This document shows, piece after piece, positions 8,179 through 16,429 of a stretch of DNA of 28,426 nt; the stretch's first letter is position 1, and each line of letters opens with the position of its first letter. Source of the DNA: CAYMSF01 sp964542255 (GTDB lineage Bacteria; Verrucomicrobiota; Lentisphaeria; Victivallales; Victivallaceae); assembly GCA_964542255.1 (NCBI GenBank), contig CAZITV010000017.1, forward strand, positions 1-28,426, written 5' to 3'. A program made the position numbers and the translations under genes. The notes under the pieces were generated by a model. It did not search any database. It saw only the letters and a program-made list of their open reading frames with translations, and was not told the DNA's origin.

Positions 8179-10077
8179 TTAATATGCCCGTTCATTATTG
8201 CCTTCAATATAGTTCACTAAAGACTGATTGACCACTTTATTGCCGCCTGGTGTTGGATAATCACCGGTAAAATACCAGTCGCCGAGATGTTTGGGACAGG
8301 CGCAGTGCAAGTCTTCAATGGTCTGAAATATAAATGTGACCTCGGCATTCAAGCCTTCGGGCCGCAGCAGTTCTGATATCTTTTTGGAAATTTGGTCGGC
8401 GGTGAATGGTTTATATAATTTTTGTACGCAATTTGTCATTTCGTCTGCCGGCAGTTTGAGCATTGACTTTGCCTCTTTGTAGGTATTATGGAGTAATTGC
8501 GCCATATCATTTTCTTTCAGCAGCTCAACACAGGCTTCAAAGGCGACAAAATTACCCAGTTTCGCCATATCAATACCGTAACAGTCGGGGTAACGAATTT
8601 GCGGCGCGGATGACAGTACAATGATTTTTTTTGGTCCAGTGCGGTCAAGTATTTTCAAGATGCTTTCGCGCATAGTAGTACCGCGCACAATCGAATCGTC
8701 AATAATGACCAGAGTATCAATGCCGGGACGAATAACACCATAAGTGATATCGTAGACGTGAGCAGCCAATTCATTGCGCTGCGAGTCATCGGTGATAAAA
8801 GTACGCAGCTTTGCATCCTTGACCGCCACTTTTTCGACGCGCGGCTTAAATTTCAGAACCTGCATTAAAGCTTGTTCTGTCCAGCTGGCTGACTCCATTA
8901 AACGTTTAAACTGCGTTTGCGCGCAAAATTCCTTGAGTCCGTCAATCATTCCGTAAAAACATGTTTCCGCGGTATTCGGAATAAAAGAAAATACGGTATT
9001 GGTAACATCATTGTTAATCGTTTTCAATACTGCCGGCACTAAACCGCGCCCGAGCATCTTGCGTTCCTGATAAATGTCCTGGTCCGAACCGCGCGAAAAA
9101 TAGATGCGCTCAAAAGAACACGATTTTTGCGGAAGCGGTTCAATATATTGTTCAATTTTGACACTGCCGTCTTTCTTGACAATCAATGCGTGAGCCGGGG
9201 GCAGCTCCTTAACCGCTTCATATTTGACATTAAACGCGGTTTGAATCGGCGGACGCTCGGATGTAACTACCACCACTTCGTCATCATGATAGTAATATGC
9301 CGGACGAATTCCGGCGGGGTCGCGTATCACAAATGCATCGCCGTGACCAAATAATCCGGCAATAACGTACCCGCCGTCCCAGTTCCGGCAGGTATTACGG
9401 ATAATGCTGATAATATCAATATTTTGAGCAATCATCTGCGAAATTTCGCGCCGCGGATAACCCTCCTGCTTATATTTTTTTACCAGAACGTCATTTTCTT
9501 CATCTAAATAATAGCCAAAATTCTCCAGAATAGTAACCGAGTCGGAATATTCCTTGGGATGCTGCCCGTTGCCAACTAAAACATTAAACAACGTGTCCAC
9601 ATTAGTCAGATTAAAGTTGCCGGCAATCAGCAATGCCCGTGTCAGCCAATTACTTTCACGAATAAATGGATGGCAGGTTTGAATGTTATTCTTGCCAAAA
9701 GTACCATAACGCAAATGCCCCAGATAAAGCTCGCCGCAAAATCTGGAATTATCTTTGAGCCATTCAGAATCATTAACTTTACCGGGATTTTTTTCAATAA
9801 GTTCTTTCACTTCGTGGTTAACACGGGAAAATACGTCTTTAATTGGAATGGATTGATTGGAACGTTCGCAGGCAATTGCCCGCTGCCCCGGCAGAGTATT
9901 TAACTTAACTGCGGCGATACCTGCCCCGTCCTGTCCGCGGTTGTGCTGTTTTTCCATCAGCAGATAAAGACGGTTTAACCCGTATAATGCCGACCCGTAT
10001 TTTTCGCGGTAATAGCTTAATGGTTTCAGCAGCCGCACCATGGCGACGCCACATTCATGCTTAATTGATTCACTCAT
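8179..10077 (-). CDS. Long PurF-like amidophosphoribosyltransferase (class II GATase + PRTase)
   Basis: The 632-residue protein combines an N-terminal class II glutamine amidotransferase with a type I phosphoribosyltransferase. Cys9 in HECGV is the expected N-terminal nucleophile after removal of a short propeptide. HNRGQDGAGI (45-54) and GHLRYGTFG (120-128) correspond to known PurF motifs, and the PRPP loop reads IIDDSIVRGTT (458-468). It is about 125 residues longer than E. coli PurF, with inserts in the first domain and an extra C-terminus containing CACPKHLGDWYFTGDYPTPG. Where PurF usually has HNGNLTN it has AGNFNLTN (152-159). Similar long proteins sit beside carA in Bacteroides alongside a regular purF, as I recall, so this may be a paralogue rather than the de novo purine enzyme. 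It is the first gene of the pair with carA. Confidence 0.85.
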   Translation of the reverse strand: MSESIKHECGVAMVRLLKPLSYYREKYGSALYGLNRLYLLMEKQHNRGQDGAGIAAVKLNTLPGQRAIACERSNQSIPIKDVFSRVNHEVKELIEKNPGKVNDSEWLKDNSRFCGELYLGHLRYGTFGKNNIQTCHPFIRESNWLTRALLIAGNFNLTNVDTLFNVLVGNGQHPKEYSDSVTILENFGYYLDEENDVLVKKYKQEGYPRREISQMIAQNIDIISIIRNTCRNWDGGYVIAGLFGHGDAFVIRDPAGIRPAYYYHDDEVVVVTSERPPIQTAFNVKYEAVKELPPAHALIVKKDGSVKIEQYIEPLPQKSCSFERIYFSRGSDQDIYQERKMLGRGLVPAVLKTINNDVTNTVFSFIPNTAETCFYGMIDGLKEFCAQTQFKRLMESASWTEQALMQVLKFKPRVEKVAVKDAKLRTFITDDSQRNELAAHVYDITYGVIRPGIDTLVIIDDSIVRGTTMRESILKILDRTGPKKIIVLSSAPQIRYPDCYGIDMAKLGNFVAFEACVELLKENDMAQLLHNTYKEAKSMLKLPADEMTNCVQKLYKPFTADQISKKISELLRPEGLNAEVTFIFQTIEDLHCACPKHLGDWYFTGDYPTPGGNKVVNQSLVNYIEGNNERAY

Positions 10078-10102
10078 ATTTTAACAGTATTTTTTGTATA
10101 TC

Positions 10103-10114
10103 TTGGTGCACCAA
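10103..10114. promoter_or_regulatory. Perfect 12-bp palindrome upstream of the purF-like gene (candidate operator)
   Basis: TTGGTGCACCAA is self-complementary and lies 26-37 bases upstream of the ATG. On the minus strand it falls between a possible -35 (TTTTAA) and a possible -10 (TATACA), where a repressor would block transcription. No cognate regulator is visible. Confidence 0.35.
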
Positions 10115-10561
10115 AATTAAAACATTATTGAGTTTTCCGCAACCGGCCTTCTAGAACTGCAGTAACAACGAGCCGGATGCTGCACATTAATCATCAAACG
10201 CGGCTTGATTACTCACCCTCGTCAAACCGCACGACTTGTCTGACACAAAATCTTCAGCATTTAAGCTGATATTGAAAGTATTTTTTAAATAATTATGCTA
10301 TTTTGAGCGATTATTCGCGGTAATATGCCAGCCATTAACAGGTAGCGCTGCGCCAAAAGCCGCGAAAAACACCATAAAATATGCAGAATCTAAAAACACT
10401 TCTGAAATCAGCACCATAATATAAACCATAAACCGGCGATTGAAAAGTCCAAATCAATAACTTGATTCAATATATTTTGATGACATCGCAGCAACTGCGG
10501 CATCTGCTCTTATTTTTCAAAATATTTATAAAAAAAAGGTTAAAATCTTTAATATTTCGGC

Positions 10562-10589
10562 TTGAATTATCTATTTACAGTGGTATTTT
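10562..10589 (+). promoter_or_regulatory. Predicted promoter for tRNA-Lys/rpmB
   Basis: TTGAAT (10562-10567) and TATTTT (10584-10589) are separated by 16 bases. Transcription would begin about 18 bases ahead of the tRNA 5' end. The element is AT-rich and placed as expected for a stable RNA gene, but it was found by eye. Confidence 0.45.
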
Positions 10590-10613
10590 TAAAGCTCACC
10601 GTTTGAAACTGGT

Positions 10614-10689
10614 GGGTTGATAGCTCAGTCGGTAGAGCATCGCCCTTTTAAGGCGGTGGTCCGGGGTTCGAGTCCCCGTCAACCCACCA
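10614..10689 (+). tRNA. tRNA-Lys (anticodon UUU)
   Basis: A full cloverleaf can be drawn. The acceptor stem is GGGTTGA/TCAACCC, the D arm is GCTC...GAGC, and the anticodon stem TCGCC/GGCGG encloses the loop CTTTTAA with anticodon TTT. The T arm is CGGGG-TTCGAGT-CCCCG and the 3' CCA is encoded at 10687-10689. Three bases before the gene (GGT) could pair with the 3' ACC in the precursor. rpmB follows 93 bases later on the same strand and may share the transcript. Confidence 0.98.
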
Positions 10690-10782
10690 ACATTTTAAAA
10701 CAATATAAATTAGCTATAGCTCAAGTGTACTGCGAGGGTTGCGGTTAACCCAAAGCATAACATTTGTAACCGGAGAATAGAA

Positions 10783-11010
10783 ATGAGCAACGTTTGCGCA
10801 ATGTGTGGCAAAAGAAAGGTTGTTGGCGGGACAATCACCCGCAAAGGACTTGCCAAAAAAGCCGGCGGTATCGGTATGCACGTGGTTAAAAATAATAAAC
10901 GCACTTTTCATCCGAATATCCAGTCCGTAAGAGTCAAAACTGAAACTGGCGTTCATAAGTTAAAAGTTTGTACTTCCTGTATCAGAACTGGCGACTTTTT
11001 AAAGGCTTGA
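10783..11010 (+). CDS. rpmB: 50S ribosomal protein L28, zinc-binding (C+) form
   Basis: This 75-residue basic protein belongs to the large ribosomal subunit. It opens with the L28 pattern VCAMCGKRKVVGG and contains the conserved RTFHPNIQSVRV block. Two Cys pairs, Cys5/Cys8 and Cys63/Cys66, form a zinc-ribbon arrangement known from the C+ version of L28; zinc-free versions lack them. A GGAG site lies eight bases before the ATG. The gene sits between tRNA-Lys and a strong terminator, so it is the end of a small translation-related transcription unit. Confidence 0.95.
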   Translation: MSNVCAMCGKRKVVGGTITRKGLAKKAGGIGMHVVKNNKRTFHPNIQSVRVKTETGVHKLKVCTSCIRTGDFLKA

Positions 11011-11030
11011 TGTGTTTGATTTGCTTGATC

Positions 11031-11061
11031 AGCCGGGCTGGCTTGCCAGTCCGGCTTTTTT
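11031..11061 (+). terminator. Strong rho-independent terminator after rpmB
   Basis: AGCCGGGCTGGC and GCCAGTCCGGCT form a 12-bp GC-rich stem with one G-T wobble and a TT turn, directly followed by a run of T (11056-11061). It starts 20 bases after the L28 stop codon. Confidence 0.9.
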
Positions 11062-11133
11062 GTGCTTATAACTGATTGCAAAATATTATATACTGATTGG
11101 GTGTAACCCGTGACAGCTGGTGGAGATACTAAA

Positions 11134-12540
11134 ATGAAAACCGACCAATTCAATGCAGTGGCTGACGAATATGATGTCGTTGTGGCCGGCAGCGGCTTGG
11201 GCGGGTTGACCGGGGCAAATATTTTAGCGAGAAACGGCTATAAAGTTCTCTTAGTTGAACAGCATTTCCAATTGGGCGGGCTAGCAACTTGTTTCCGCCG
11301 GAAACAACATATATTTGATGTCGCGCTGCATGGTTTTCCTATCGGGATGAAAAAAACACTGCGCAAATACTGGTCTAAAGAGATGTCGGAGCACATCGTA
11401 CAGGTTCACGGAGTAAGATTTGACAATCCGCAGTTTCAACTCCAAACCGATTTCACCAAAGCTGATTTTACGGAAAAACTGGTTTCGGTTTTCGGCTTGC
11501 AGCGCGAAACCGTTAATGCTTTTTACGAAGAACTTGCCGGAATGAGTTTCTACGACACTAATCCCATGACCAACCGTCAATTATTCGAAAAATATTTTCC
11601 GGGTAGAAACGATGTAGTGCGGCTGCTTATGGAACCAATCACTTACGCCAACGGTTCTACCTTAGATGAACCGGCTATTACCTACGGCATAGTGTTCAGC
11701 AATTTTATGAGCCAGGGGGTCTATACCTTTTCAGGTGGTACTGAGCTGATGCTGGAAATGATGGCCGCACAGCTAAAACACAATAACGCCGATATAGCTC
11801 TCCGAAGCAAGCTGGAAAAAATCAATCTATGTCAAGGCAAAGTCGCAAGCGTCATCGTAAACGGAAAAACCATCCGCTGCCGGGCAGTACTCTCTAACGG
11901 CAATTTACTGAATACCATCAACGATTATATTGGCGCAGAAAATTTTTCCAGCGGGTTCATGCAAAAAGTCAATAAAGTGCGGCTGAATACCAGCAGCTGC
12001 CAAGTCTATATTGGACTTAAACCCGGCGAAAAAATCGATTATATCGGCGATTTGTTATTTACCTCTTCATGTCCTGAATTCTCCCCGGATAAACTTATCA
12101 GCAAAGATACCGCCAGCAGAACGTTCTCCGTCTATTACCCGGAAATCCGTCCAGGCTCAAACGATTATACGGTGGTCGCCTCGATGAATGCCCGATATGA
12201 AGACTGGAATAATTTAAACAAAAACGAGTATCAGCGCGAAAAACAAAAAATGGTGGAAACCACTCTTGATGCACTCAACAAATATATCCCCGGCATACGT
12301 CAGCGCCTCGATTACGTTGATGCCGCCACACCAAAAACTTTTGAACACTATACACTGCACGGCGGCGGGTCGTCGTTCGGCACCAAGTTTGAAGGGTTGG
12401 AGGTAAGCCTCGCCATTTCCGAACAAGTCGGCGGCGTATTCCATACTGGTTCAGTCGGAATTATTATGTCGGGGTGGCTCGGCGCGGCAAATTATGGCGT
12501 AATTGTCGCACATAATATTGACAAGTTCCTCAATTCTTAA
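11134..12540 (+). CDS. FAD-dependent oxidoreductase, phytoene desaturase/COG1233-like
   Basis: The 468-residue protein begins with a dinucleotide-binding fold: VVVAGSGLGGL (about 15-25) followed by an acidic strand end at VEQ. A C-terminal segment, GVFHTGSVGIIMSGWLGAANYG, is the second FAD-contact region of the CrtI/phytoene-dehydrogenase and amine-oxidase superfamily. The middle contains GVYTFSGGTELMLEMM, typical of this group. I cannot name the substrate: the group includes carotenoid and retinol saturases, and no carotenoid gene is nearby. I start at the ATG at 11134 because GGAG lies eight bases upstream; a GTG at 11110 would add eight residues. It follows the rpmB terminator and is probably transcribed alone. 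A dispersed repeat lies 44 bases after its stop. Confidence 0.8.
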   Translation: MKTDQFNAVADEYDVVVAGSGLGGLTGANILARNGYKVLLVEQHFQLGGLATCFRRKQHIFDVALHGFPIGMKKTLRKYWSKEMSEHIVQVHGVRFDNPQFQLQTDFTKADFTEKLVSVFGLQRETVNAFYEELAGMSFYDTNPMTNRQLFEKYFPGRNDVVRLLMEPITYANGSTLDEPAITYGIVFSNFMSQGVYTFSGGTELMLEMMAAQLKHNNADIALRSKLEKINLCQGKVASVIVNGKTIRCRAVLSNGNLLNTINDYIGAENFSSGFMQKVNKVRLNTSSCQVYIGLKPGEKIDYIGDLLFTSSCPEFSPDKLISKDTASRTFSVYYPEIRPGSNDYTVVASMNARYEDWNNLNKNEYQREKQKMVETTLDALNKYIPGIRQRLDYVDAATPKTFEHYTLHGGGSSFGTKFEGLEVSLAISEQVGGVFHTGSVGIIMSGWLGAANYGVIVAHNIDKFLNS

Positions 12541-12583
12541 ATTTATACTGAGTAGCAATCTAAAAGTTAGCAAAGACGAGGGA

Positions 12584-12671
12584 AATTTTGAGAGTTAGTT
12601 GGTAATGGCGCCAGAAGCCCGATATGAATATCGAGTGATGAAGCTATTGCCAAATAAACTCAAAAGAACCT
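12584..12671 (+). repeat. Dispersed 88-bp repeat, copy B
   Basis: Ungapped partner of 278-365. The internal inverted repeat CCCGATAT-GA-ATATCGAG has one mismatch here. As with copy A, it lies shortly after a plus-strand stop codon and in a convergent junction, in the same orientation relative to the upstream gene. Confidence 0.8.
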
Positions 12672-12730
12672 TGTCCCTTTCCTGCGGATTGCATTCTTTC
12701 GACTTTGGATTCGTACCCTTCAAGTTCCTT

Positions 12731-12746
12731 CGATACCACGGTATCG
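12731..12746. repeat. Near-contiguous inverted repeat (7-bp arms)
   Basis: CGATACC-AC-GGTATCG forms a 16-base dyad between the convergent FAD oxidoreductase and lnt genes. It could act as a weak terminator element in either direction, but no T-run follows it. Confidence 0.5.
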
Positions 12747-12812
12747 GCGGACTTTCAGAATACAAACCAAACTCAAAATATCTGCAATCTTTACTATCTT
12801 TTAGAATGCTGC

Positions 12813-14573
12813 TCAGTATTTCTCGCGCATTTGACCACTTTTATCTTTCCACTGCCATAAGCAATAAAAAATTATCACCGTCGCGGCCAGAGCACACAAG
12901 AACACAAAAACATTGCCATAGGCGGCATAAAATGTCAATGGAGGATTTTCCTGCAGCTGTACCGGAATAATCCCGGCTTTACGGCAGCGCATGTATGGTT
13001 TAAGTACGCGCTCCGCAGCATTTCCTGTCAAATCATAAGCAATATAACCATTGGGTTTAATCAAACTGCTGGAACAATTATTGCCGCAAATAAGCATTGG
13101 CAGGCGGGTTTCCACAGTACGAAAAACTGCATTGATAAGATGCTGCTGCGGTTCACTGCTGACCGGATACCATGCATCGTTGGTAATAACCAGCAGTAAA
13201 TTGGCGCCATGCTGCTGTTCTGTCCCTGCAATATACGGGAAGGTGTCCTCAAAACAAATACTGATACCAGCTCTTACCCGGGGCAGAATTTGCAGTGGTG
13301 TAAATTTCTTCCCGGGCGTAACATCCCGGTGCATATCAATAATTTTGATAACCGCGTCCGGTAAATATTTACGGAACGGTACATATTCGCCAAACGGAAC
13401 AAGATGAATTTTATCAAAACGTTCCGTCAATTTAGCATTATTATCAAATAGAAATGCGCTGTTATAGGTCAATGGTACAGATTCTTTAAAAAATGGATGC
13501 GGCTGATAGTCAATTGTGCCAATCAGCATCGGAATACGGCTGGCAGAAATAAATTTATTTATCCGCTGACGGTATTCAACCGAAAGCGGATGGTTGCCAC
13601 GAAACGGATATGGCACTGCTGTTTCAGGCCAAATAATTATATCCGGTGCCTGTGCCGCCAGTTGGCCGGAGAGTTCAAGATAAATATCCAGCGCTTCCTG
13701 CGCCTGTTCATAGGAGGCAAAACGGCGTTGAGAAATATCGCCCTGCACCAGACCTGCTTTAAAGAAAATCCCGCCGCCGCCAAGATGCCGTGACTGCTGA
13801 TAAGTGCCAAACAGCATTACCATCGCGACAATAACCAGCACCAGCGCTAATATCGCCGGAAATTTTATTTTTTCTAACCGCCGCCGTTGTTCCAAGCACC
13901 GCCGGATTGAGATTGCCAAAGCTATATTGACTGCCGCGATGAGAAAGGTAATACCATAAACCCCGGTATATTCGGCAATTTGAATTATGGGCAGGTTATT
14001 CCATTGGGTATGCCCCAAATAATTCCACGGCAGCATCATCGAACGCAGCCAATCCACGACGCACCACCAGCCGGCAAGCCCAAAAACAAACACTGAACAA
14101 CGCCATAATCCTGGCAATGGCGCGGCCTGTTCCGCCTCATATCCGCGCAGTTGAACCGCTACCGGGAGAAACAACCAGCGCCGGAATATTGGAATAGCCG
14201 CAGCCCAGCACGCCGGATATAACGCAATAACCGGCGCCATTAAAAACGGAATCACCGGATTAATTTCGCGGAGCCAAAAAAAGGTAGTCCCTCCCCAAAG
14301 CAAACCCCAATAATAGCCCAAACGCCAGGCTTGAAAAACACTACTGCCGCCGGCAAAATAAACCAGCGGAATCAGCGCCACCCATACCAGCAAGTTAAAA
14401 TTCACCGGAGGAAAAGCCCAGTTCATTACCCAGCCGGAAAACATTACGGTAACAACTATTAAAAGACGACGGCGCAATGAAAGCCGGAATGCTTCATTGC
14501 CGCCGCGGCGTTTTTTTAATTCGATTTCGTCCGGTGCGGTCACATCCGGCACTGCGCTGTAATTGTTAGCCAT
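12813..14573 (-). CDS. lnt: Apolipoprotein N-acyltransferase
   Basis: The 586-residue inner-membrane enzyme transfers an acyl chain from phospholipid to the N-terminal Cys of lipoproteins, the last step of their maturation. The N-terminal half has about six to seven hydrophobic helices (roughly 37-260) and includes the Lnt strings NWAFPP and VDWLRS...LPWNYLGHTQ. The periplasmic nitrilase domain (about 270-545) has the full catalytic triad: Glu317 in IIWPETAVPYP, Lys388 in FDKIHLVPFGEYVP and Cys440 in ISICFED. A final hydrophobic helix lies at 552-573. It is longer than E. coli Lnt (512) because of a 35-residue polar N-terminus and loops between helices. There is no clear ribosome-binding site, and the promoter-like TATTAT ends only nine bases before the ATG. 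A client lipoprotein is encoded at 1194-1757. Confidence 0.95.
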   Translation of the reverse strand: MANNYSAVPDVTAPDEIELKKRRGGNEAFRLSLRRRLLIVVTVMFSGWVMNWAFPPVNFNLLVWVALIPLVYFAGGSSVFQAWRLGYYWGLLWGGTTFFWLREINPVIPFLMAPVIALYPACWAAAIPIFRRWLFLPVAVQLRGYEAEQAAPLPGLWRCSVFVFGLAGWWCVVDWLRSMMLPWNYLGHTQWNNLPIIQIAEYTGVYGITFLIAAVNIALAISIRRCLEQRRRLEKIKFPAILALVLVIVAMVMLFGTYQQSRHLGGGGIFFKAGLVQGDISQRRFASYEQAQEALDIYLELSGQLAAQAPDIIIWPETAVPYPFRGNHPLSVEYRQRINKFISASRIPMLIGTIDYQPHPFFKESVPLTYNSAFLFDNNAKLTERFDKIHLVPFGEYVPFRKYLPDAVIKIIDMHRDVTPGKKFTPLQILPRVRAGISICFEDTFPYIAGTEQQHGANLLLVITNDAWYPVSSEPQQHLINAVFRTVETRLPMLICGNNCSSSLIKPNGYIAYDLTGNAAERVLKPYMRCRKAGIIPVQLQENPPLTFYAAYGNVFVFLCALAATVIIFYCLWQWKDKSGQMREKY

Positions 14574-14581
14574 TGATATCT

Positions 14582-14609
14582 ATAATAATATTGTTAATTT
14601 GTTATTCAA
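14582..14609 (-). promoter_or_regulatory. Predicted promoter for lnt, very close to the start codon
   Basis: On the minus strand TTGAAT (14604-14609) and TATTAT (14582-14587) have a 16-base spacer. The predicted transcription start would be only a base or two from the ATG at 14573, implying a leaderless or nearly leaderless message. Confidence 0.35.
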
Positions 14610-14692
14610 ACTGCACTGTTGCTGAACTGCTTCACTTGTGCGGTGAACGCACTAGTTACAGACTATTCAGCATAAGATTTACGGTTGTCCAG

Positions 14693-14721
14693 TTGATTTT
14701 TATTGTCCGGTAGTGTAATTT
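14693..14721 (+). promoter_or_regulatory. Predicted promoter for nadB-pcnB
   Basis: TTGATT (14693-14698) and TAATTT (14716-14721) are separated by 17 bases. The ATG of nadB follows about 43 bases later. No NAD-responsive operator was recognised. Confidence 0.35.
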
Positions 14722-14764
14722 AACCCTGATTTCTCAGAATTAAAATGATTATTGAAAGAACGTT

Positions 14765-16429
14765 ATGGAAAACGGCGGTTATCTAGAATTTGACCACATT
14801 ATTATCGGCAGCGGATTGTCGGGTCTAAATCAAGCCCTGCTCCTGGCTGATGCCGGCGGTAAAATCGCCATAATCACCAAACGCGATATGGCAGAGGGAA
14901 ATACCAAATACGCGCAAGGCGGCATCGCTTGTGTTATGGATATCAAAGACACCTTTGACGAACACGTTGCCGATACTCTTAATGCCGGCGCCAAACTCTG
15001 CAAAGAAGCTGTCGTCAGAAAAATTGTTGAAGCTGGTCCAGCCGCAATTCAAGATTTAATTGCCCGCGGCGCCAAATTCACCACCCGCGGCGAGCTCGGA
15101 CACCAATCCCGGCAAAATGAATTTGATTTAGGTAGAGAAGGCGGTCATACCAAACGCCGGGTGCTTCATTCCGGCGATATTACCGGCGCGGAAATTGAAC
15201 GAATTCTCGTCCAAGCCTGCTGCGAACACCGCAATATCTCTATTTTTGAGTATCATATTGCCATAGATTTGATTACCCCCAGAAAACTTGGCGTACTTGG
15301 ACAAGACCGCTGCCTCGGTGTCTATGCCATGGATTGCCGTGATAACACCATCAAAACATTTATCGGCTTGACCACCACTGTCGCCACCGGCGGCACCGGC
15401 AAGGTTTATCTCTATACCAGCAATTCAGATATCGCCTGCGGCGACGGTATCGCCATGTGTTACCGCGCCAATGCCAAAATCGCCAATATGGAATTTATCC
15501 AATTCCATCCCACTATTCTCTACAGCCACAAAGTTAAATCGTTCCTTATCAGTGAAGCCGTACGCGGCGAAGGCGCAATCCTCAAGCGCCGAAACACCAA
15601 AGGCGAGCTGGTCGAATTCATGGACGCATATCACGCGATGAAAAGCCTCGCACCACGCGATGTCGTGGCGCGGGCAATTGACACCGAACTAAAGCGCAGC
15701 GGCGGAAAATGCGTTTATTTGGATATTACCCACGTTGACGAGGCCACATTAAAACTACGCTTCCCTAACATTTTCGAAAAATGCCTCGAAGCCGGCATCA
15801 ATATGGCCAAAGCCCCAATTCCAGTAGTTCCGGCAGAGCATTATTCATGCGGCGGAATACTTACCGATGTCAATGGATTTACCGGCATCCCGGGACTTTA
15901 CGCCATCGGCGAAGCCGCCTGTACCGGACTGCACGGCGCCAACCGCCTGGCCAGCAACAGCCTGCTGGAAGCATTGGTCGTCGCCGGATTTTCCGCGCGG
16001 CATATTAGCGCCGCACTGGATGAACTGCGGCAAAATCGTTTCCCGGGGCGTGTGCCGGATTGGAGCTGCGGGGAAGCCACCGATTCTGACGAACTAGTAG
16101 TTATTACCCATAACTGGAATGAAATTCGTACTTTTATGTGGGACTATGTCGGTATTTTCCGTACCAATAAGCGTTTAGAACGGGCTCATGCACGCATTAA
16201 ATTAATCCGCAAAGAAATTGAAAAATATTACTGGGACTTCCTTATCACGCCGGATTTGATTGAACTGCGCAATATTGCCACCGTGGCAGAAATCATTATC
16301 GTATCCGCCCTCACCAGAAAAGAAAGCCGCGGACTCCACTATAATTCTGACTTTCCGAACCTTAATCCCGCGCTGGACTGCTGCGACACCATAATTAATA
16401 AAAATCAGGATATTCATGATTTATACTGA
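14765..16429 (+). CDS. nadB: L-aspartate oxidase
   Basis: This 554-residue FAD enzyme oxidises L-aspartate to iminoaspartate, the first step of de novo NAD synthesis; NadA then makes quinolinate. The FAD loop IIIGSGLSGLNQALL is at 12-26, followed by the NadB-typical NTKYAQGGIA (46-55) and RRVLHSGDITGAEIE (131-145). By alignment with E. coli NadB the substrate residues are His248 in QFHPT, Arg298 in APRDV, His359 in AEHYSCGG and Arg394 in GANRLASNS. These motifs and the helical C-terminus separate it from succinate dehydrogenase flavoprotein. The last 14 bases overlap the start of pcnB, so the two are translationally coupled. nadA and nadC are not in the window. The Shine-Dalgarno sequence is weak (GAAAGAA). 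Confidence 0.96.
   Translation: MENGGYLEFDHIIIGSGLSGLNQALLLADAGGKIAIITKRDMAEGNTKYAQGGIACVMDIKDTFDEHVADTLNAGAKLCKEAVVRKIVEAGPAAIQDLIARGAKFTTRGELGHQSRQNEFDLGREGGHTKRRVLHSGDITGAEIERILVQACCEHRNISIFEYHIAIDLITPRKLGVLGQDRCLGVYAMDCRDNTIKTFIGLTTTVATGGTGKVYLYTSNSDIACGDGIAMCYRANAKIANMEFIQFHPTILYSHKVKSFLISEAVRGEGAILKRRNTKGELVEFMDAYHAMKSLAPRDVVARAIDTELKRSGGKCVYLDITHVDEATLKLRFPNIFEKCLEAGINMAKAPIPVVPAEHYSCGGILTDVNGFTGIPGLYAIGEAACTGLHGANRLASNSLLEALVVAGFSARHISAALDELRQNRFPGRVPDWSCGEATDSDELVVITHNWNEIRTFMWDYVGIFRTNKRLERAHARIKLIRKEIEKYYWDFLITPDLIELRNIATVAEIIIVSALTRKESRGLHYNSDFPNLNPALDCCDTIINKNQDIHDLY

Larger units (their letters stand above)
10078..10613. other. Intergenic region between the divergent purF-like gene and tRNA-Lys
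   Basis: This 536-base AT-rich stretch has no convincing gene on either strand. It holds the leader of the purF-like/carA operon, with a perfect palindrome at 10103-10114, and a promoter-like pair for tRNA-Lys at 10562-10589. The middle part (about 10150-10550) shows only weak inverted repeats and nothing I can name. Confidence 0.6.
12541..12812. other. Convergent intergenic region with repeat and palindrome
   Basis: This junction between two 3' ends contains copy B of the 88-bp repeat and the inverted repeat at 12731-12746. The frame that crosses the repeat stays open (MAPEARYEYRVMKLLPNK and onward) until it runs into lnt on the other strand. No start signal or family supports it as a gene; it could be a relic. 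Confidence 0.5.

Noticed and set aside
12599..12970. 123-codon plus-strand frame running from repeat copy B into lnt
   Set aside because: Its second half is antisense to the lnt C-terminus and no ribosome-binding site is evident; the first part is recorded as a repeat.
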